Assembly: GCA_012033095.1 (NCBI GenBank)
Contig: JAAUPO010000069.1
Coordinates: 1-8,414 of the forward strand
Direction of reading: 5' to 3'
Source of the DNA: Synechococcaceae cyanobacterium RL_1_2
GTDB lineage: Bacteria; Cyanobacteriota; Cyanobacteriia; Cyanobacteriales; JAAUPO01
DNA length: 8,414 nucleotides
Below are positions 6,397 to 8,414 of the stretch, one piece after another. Position 1 is the stretch's first letter. Each line of letters begins with the position of its first letter. A program made the translations under genes and the position numbers. The notes beneath the pieces are model-generated. The model was not told the DNA's origin and did no database searches. It saw only the letters and a list, made by a program, of their open reading frames with translations.

Positions 6397-6426
6397 TTGA
6401 CTATTAACTAAAAAATTCTTTACTAA
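6397..6426 (+). promoter_or_regulatory. Weak candidate promoter of grxD
   Basis: TTGACT (6397-6402) matches a -35 box in five of six positions; 18 bases on, TACTAA (6421-6426) is a poor -10 match. The leader would be only about 10 bases to the ATG at 6443, so this is tentative. Confidence 0.2.
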
Positions 6427-6442
6427 CCATTGATCCTTTGCC

Positions 6443-6766
6443 ATGACTCCCGAATTAGAAGCAAGAATTAAAGATTTAATCGGCTCCCATAAGATTTTTG
6501 TCTTTATGAAGGGCAGTAAAATTATGCCCCAATGTGGCTTTTCCAATAACGTCGTTCAAATTTTTAACGCCCTAGGGGTACCCTTTGAAACCTTTGACGT
6601 ACTATCTGATTATGATATTCGTCAAGGCATTAAGGACTATTCCAATTGGCCCACCATTCCCCAGGTTTATTTAAACGGTGAATTTATCGGCGGTTCAGAC
6701 ATTGTTTATCAAATGTTCCAAAGTGGTGAATTAGCTGAACAGGTAGAAGTGGCCCTAGCTTCCTAG
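6443..6766 (+). CDS. grxD: Monothiol glutaredoxin, CGFS type (Grx4/GrxD family)
   Basis: CGFS glutaredoxins bind a [2Fe-2S] cluster with glutathione and pass it to target proteins, often with BolA partners; they act in iron-sulfur assembly and iron sensing rather than general thiol reduction. The 107-residue protein has the single-domain length and all signature parts: FMKGSKIMPQCGFSNNVVQ with active-site Cys31 in CGFS, a TIPQ cis-proline loop (Pro73) after WP, and VYLNGEFIGGSDI at 75-87 for glutathione binding. The start at 6443 matches the family. Synechocystis Slr1846 is the likely counterpart. In many bacteria bolA is a neighbour; none is seen here. The stop codon TAG at 6764-6766 is created partly by a MITE-like element whose first base is the G at 6766. 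Co-transcription with ycf54 across 183 bases is uncertain. Confidence 0.95.
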   Translation: MTPELEARIKDLIGSHKIFVFMKGSKIMPQCGFSNNVVQIFNALGVPFETFDVLSDYDIRQGIKDYSNWPTIPQVYLNGEFIGGSDIVYQMFQSGELAEQVEVALAS

Positions 6767-6852
6767 AACGTGTTTGACAAGTATCAAATGTTGTTGATCC
6801 GCCCCCTAAATCCCCCAGAATGGGAGGCAAAGGGGGCTTTTGAAACATCATC
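6766..6852 (-). mobile_element. MITE-like element, copy B (87 bases), inverted
   Basis: On the minus strand it begins GATGATGTTTC and ends CAAACACGTTC, with the interior AAAGCCCCCTTTGCCTCCCA, then GGATTTAGGGGGCGGATCAA and ATTTGATACTTGTC. It is a shorter relative of the element at 4735-4864, in opposite orientation. TA lies on both sides (6764-6765 and 6853-6854). Its first base completes the grxD stop codon. Removing the element and one TA would restore TCC TAA AAG, so grxD would end at the same residue. Non-coding; its GC-rich ends may also act as a transcription stop for grxD. Confidence 0.75.
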
Positions 6853-6963
6853 TAAAAGGAGAGTTTCAAAAATATAATGCTATTGCCTTTTTGGGTTATC
6901 GCAAAATCCTTATAAAATAAGTCTTTGTGACTACCAACTTATTCGTTGAGCATTACAAAAGTC

Positions 6964-7076
6964 AGGACTTACGCAAAAATTTCGATTCTGTCCTGGGAAC
7001 CATGATGTTTGGGGATAATCGTTCAAGCAAGTCCCCCAACTTTGGGGGATTTAGGGGGGGCTTGTGCGTAAGTCCT
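6964..7076 (+). mobile_element. MITE-like element with 12-base perfect terminal inverted repeats
   Basis: AGGACTTACGCA (6964-6975) and TGCGTAAGTCCT (7065-7076) are perfect inverted copies bounding 113 bases. The interior includes a CCCCCAACTTTGGGGG hairpin and a run of seven G. The first half matches the inverted partial copy at the left edge of the window (1-66). I see no clear target duplication (GTC at the left, AAT at the right). It encodes nothing. It is unrelated at its ends to the element at 6766-6852, though both have the GGGGGATTTAGGGGG type of core common in cyanobacterial short elements. Confidence 0.8.
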
Positions 7077-7090
7077 AATTAAGTACTTAA

Positions 7091-7122
7091 AAATCCTTGC
7101 ACAGTAAGGGACTAAAGGATTT
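7091..7122 (-). terminator. Likely terminator of the prohibitin gene
   Basis: AAATCCTT and AAGGATTT (7122-7115 and 7098-7091 on the minus strand) form an 8-bp stem around a 16-base loop. The stem's end runs into TTTTT, continuing to 7088. It lies about 40 bases past the restored stop at 7163. Confidence 0.5.
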
Positions 7123-7162
7123 AGATTGTTATCTACAATGGTGGAACTCGCTATAAATTAGG

Positions 7163-7238
7163 CTATTTAGTGATTTCATCGAAGTTAAAGATAAAGGGAA
7201 TGCCGGAATTTTGATCCCCCCCGCCACTAAAAACTTTT
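7163..7238 (-). pseudogene. Displaced C-terminal tail of the prohibitin gene
   Basis: Removing one base from the run of four A on the minus strand (plus-strand TTTT, 7235-7238) turns MPKSF-stop into MPKVFSGGGDQNSG followed by IPFIFNFDEITK and a TAG at 7163-7165. Cyanobacterial prohibitins end with a similar MPKV, glycine-rich and IPF/VPF-FNL pattern, as I recall Slr1106, so this is the real 3' end of the upstream gene. The restored protein is 280 residues, close to the usual length. The gene is cut about 21 residues short as it stands. Confidence 0.85.
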
Positions 7239-8006
7239 AGGCATTTGGGAACCCCCTTCTCGCCAAGCCTCGATCGCTTCTTTTTGTAGTACTAAAGTTC
7301 CCCCTTGGTCGTTGAGGGTTTCCGCTAGTAAACGTTGGGCTTCCGCTTTCCCTTTCGCACGGTTAATATCAGCTTGGGCCTGCTGTTCTGCTTCTTGGGC
7401 CACATAGATGGCCCGTTGGGCCCGTTGTTCTGCAATTTGTTTATCTTCCACGGCCCGGGCAAACTCTGGGGAGAAGGTCAGATCAACCACGCTAGTATCT
7501 AAAATGATGATGCCATACTTTTCCAAGCGGGAGCCGAGGGCTAAATCAAAATCCTCCTTTAGTTCGCTCCGTTGGGTGATGGCCTGTTCTACGGTACGTC
7601 GGGCCGCAGCGATTTTAAAGGATTCCTGGGTTTGGGGGGCAATAATTTTAGACACAATATTTTGCAAAGTGCCTTGGGTACGACGGATATTAACCACCTG
7701 GAGAGGATCTAAACGAAAATTAATAGCAAAACTAGCTTTCAGGTTCTGTAAATCCTTGGTCGAGCTCTCGGCGGGGACTTCAAATTTTTGAACTGTAATG
7801 TCATACATATCCACCGCAGAGATCAATGGTGGACGAAAATGTAAGCCTTCTAGTAAAACTCCATCCTGGGCTTTGCCAAGAATACTCAACACACCGCTTT
7901 GGCCGGGGTTGATAATCACAAAGGAGTTCAGACTTAGTAATAGTAAAAAGGCAACAACAATGCCGCCGATGAGGGGTTGTAAACTAAAGGAGGGAGTATT
8001 ACGCAC
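7227..8006 (-). CDS. Prohibitin-like SPFH/Band 7 membrane protein, 3' frameshifted
   Basis: Prohibitin-type SPFH proteins form large ring assemblies on membranes and act as scaffolds in membrane quality control; in cyanobacteria Slr1106 is the known example, with an unclear role. Residues 12-32 are a single N-terminal membrane anchor (LIGGIVVAFLLLLSLNSFVI), followed directly by the SPFH domain: INPGQSGVLSILGKAQDGVL, FEVPAESSTKDLQ, SFAINFRLDP, IRRTQGTLQNIVSKIIAPQ, and KYGIIILDTSVVDL. A long coiled coil rich in Ala, Glu and Gln follows (about 185-245). The start is a GTG at 8006; no Shine-Dalgarno sequence is evident. As sequenced it ends at MPKSF after 259 residues because of a one-base insertion at 7235-7238. 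The core is whole, so the product may still fold, but it lacks the conserved tail. Confidence 0.92.
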   Translation of the reverse strand: MRNTPSFSLQPLIGGIVVAFLLLLSLNSFVIINPGQSGVLSILGKAQDGVLLEGLHFRPPLISAVDMYDITVQKFEVPAESSTKDLQNLKASFAINFRLDPLQVVNIRRTQGTLQNIVSKIIAPQTQESFKIAAARRTVEQAITQRSELKEDFDLALGSRLEKYGIIILDTSVVDLTFSPEFARAVEDKQIAEQRAQRAIYVAQEAEQQAQADINRAKGKAEAQRLLAETLNDQGGTLVLQKEAIEAWREGGSQMPKSF

Positions 8007-8326
8007 AGTATTTTATCGGTTTTGTATTTATATTTGGTTTGATATTTTGGGTCTAAAATTGGTCTAGTATTTTGGTTATTTTGGTGAAAATCCAAGCAAT
8101 AGTTAAGGAAATAATTCCTCCATGGATACGATCGCAAAACTAAGGAATAAGAATTTAATAAAATCTAAAACTTAAACAACTTAAAATAACTCAAATATCG
8201 ATGGGTTACGCTCACTCGAAGGATACCCTACAACTTTCTAAGTTATTTAATTCACGATCTAAGGAAGGATTAATCAGAGCAGGTTCATCTAATTTAGAAC
8301 TGAATAACAATAAATTTCAATAAATT
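8007..8326. other. AT-rich spacer upstream of the prohibitin gene
   Basis: No credible coding frame. It must contain the prohibitin promoter (reading leftwards), but no convincing boxes were seen. It holds a repeat-like motif at 8201-8231 and runs into a tandem TAAATTTCAA pair (8311-8330). Confidence 0.45.
8201..8231. repeat. Repeat-like GGGTTACGCT...ACCCTAC motif
   Basis: ATGGGTTACGCT is followed 12 bases later by ATACCCTAC, giving a weak GGGT/ACCC inverted pair. Short motifs of the type GGGTTACGCTAC...ACCC are dispersed in many cyanobacterial genomes, from general memory. Its first 12 bases are identical to 1035-1046 in speD. Confidence 0.35.
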
Positions 8327-8414
8327 TCAAACCTGAACTTCAGGAAGCCTTTGCAATTTGGCAGTATTAATAACCATTGAATCCATGAAAAACTTGATGA
8401 TCATGGATCTCTGC
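8327..8414 (-). CDS. Possible C-terminal end of a gene entering from the right
   Basis: A minus-strand frame open from the window edge to a TGA at 8327-8329 would encode about 28 residues ending FFMDSMVINTAKLQRL then PEVQV. It may be the tail of a gene beyond the window, but it is too short to identify and could be chance. The palindrome CCTGAACTTCAGG (8332-8344) lies at its end. Confidence 0.2.
   Translation of the reverse strand, partial: QRSMIIKFFMDSMVINTAKLQRLPEVQV

Noticed and set aside
6260..6442. Hidden bolA gene between ycf54 and grxD
   Set aside because: BolA often partners CGFS glutaredoxins, but no frame in this gap carries BolA-like sequence and the gap is too short for an intact copy.
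7408..7791. Plus-strand open frame of 127 codons
   Set aside because: It is antisense to the prohibitin SPFH and coiled-coil region, which is clearly the real coding strand.
1..8414. CRISPR array, tRNA, rRNA or transposase gene
   Set aside because: The repeats here are single pairs or short tandems without regular spacers; no cloverleaf, rRNA stretch or transposase motif was recognised on either strand.

Overview
This window looks like chromosomal DNA of a unicellular cyanobacterium. The evidence is three perfect copies of the cyanobacterial palindrome GCGATCGC (514-521, 3714-3721, 5843-5850) plus many partial CGATCG sites, a ycf54 gene (chlorophyll synthesis in oxygenic phototrophs), a cyanobacterial-type GntR regulator and a cyanobacterial-type prohibitin. 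The AT-rich spacers full of short repeats fit the Crocosphaera/Cyanothece/Microcystis part of the phylum. That placement is inference; no marker here fixes the genus.

Layout. Bases 1-66 are the end of a dispersed element, an inverted copy of the one at 6964-7076. Bases 67-880 hold no convincing intact gene, only a possible broken small ORF (188-410) and short repeats. Next is speD (S-adenosylmethionine decarboxylase, 881-1274), which is frameshifted just before its self-cleavage site, then a GntR-family regulator (1346-2332). On the minus strand lie a frameshifted gene for a secreted protein of unknown function (3140-2551) and a conserved cyanobacterial protein of unknown function (4469-3651) with its own terminator. 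After a 640-base divergent spacer come three plus-strand genes: pdxJ (vitamin B6), ycf54 (Mg-protoporphyrin monomethyl ester cyclase factor) and grxD (CGFS monothiol glutaredoxin). A minus-strand prohibitin/SPFH gene (8006-7163, frameshifted near its end) follows, and the last 300 bases are AT-rich with at most the tail of a minus-strand gene.

How the genes relate. pdxJ, ycf54 and grxD are co-oriented housekeeping genes (cofactor supply, chlorophyll synthesis, iron-sulfur and redox homeostasis). The spacers of 80 and 183 bases mean one operon is not assured. The cluster is bracketed by two inverted copies of a small non-coding element (4735-4864 and 6766-6852); the second supplies the last base of the grxD stop codon. 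speD belongs to polyamine synthesis, and the adjacent GntR protein resembles Synechocystis Sll1961, a regulator linked to photosystem stoichiometry.

The most striking pattern is three interrupted genes, each repaired by changing one or two bases at or next to short homopolymers, with the conserved frame intact on both sides. That fits either homopolymer errors in the assembly or very recent gene decay. I see no defence system, CRISPR array, tRNA, rRNA, transposase or obvious new multi-gene system.
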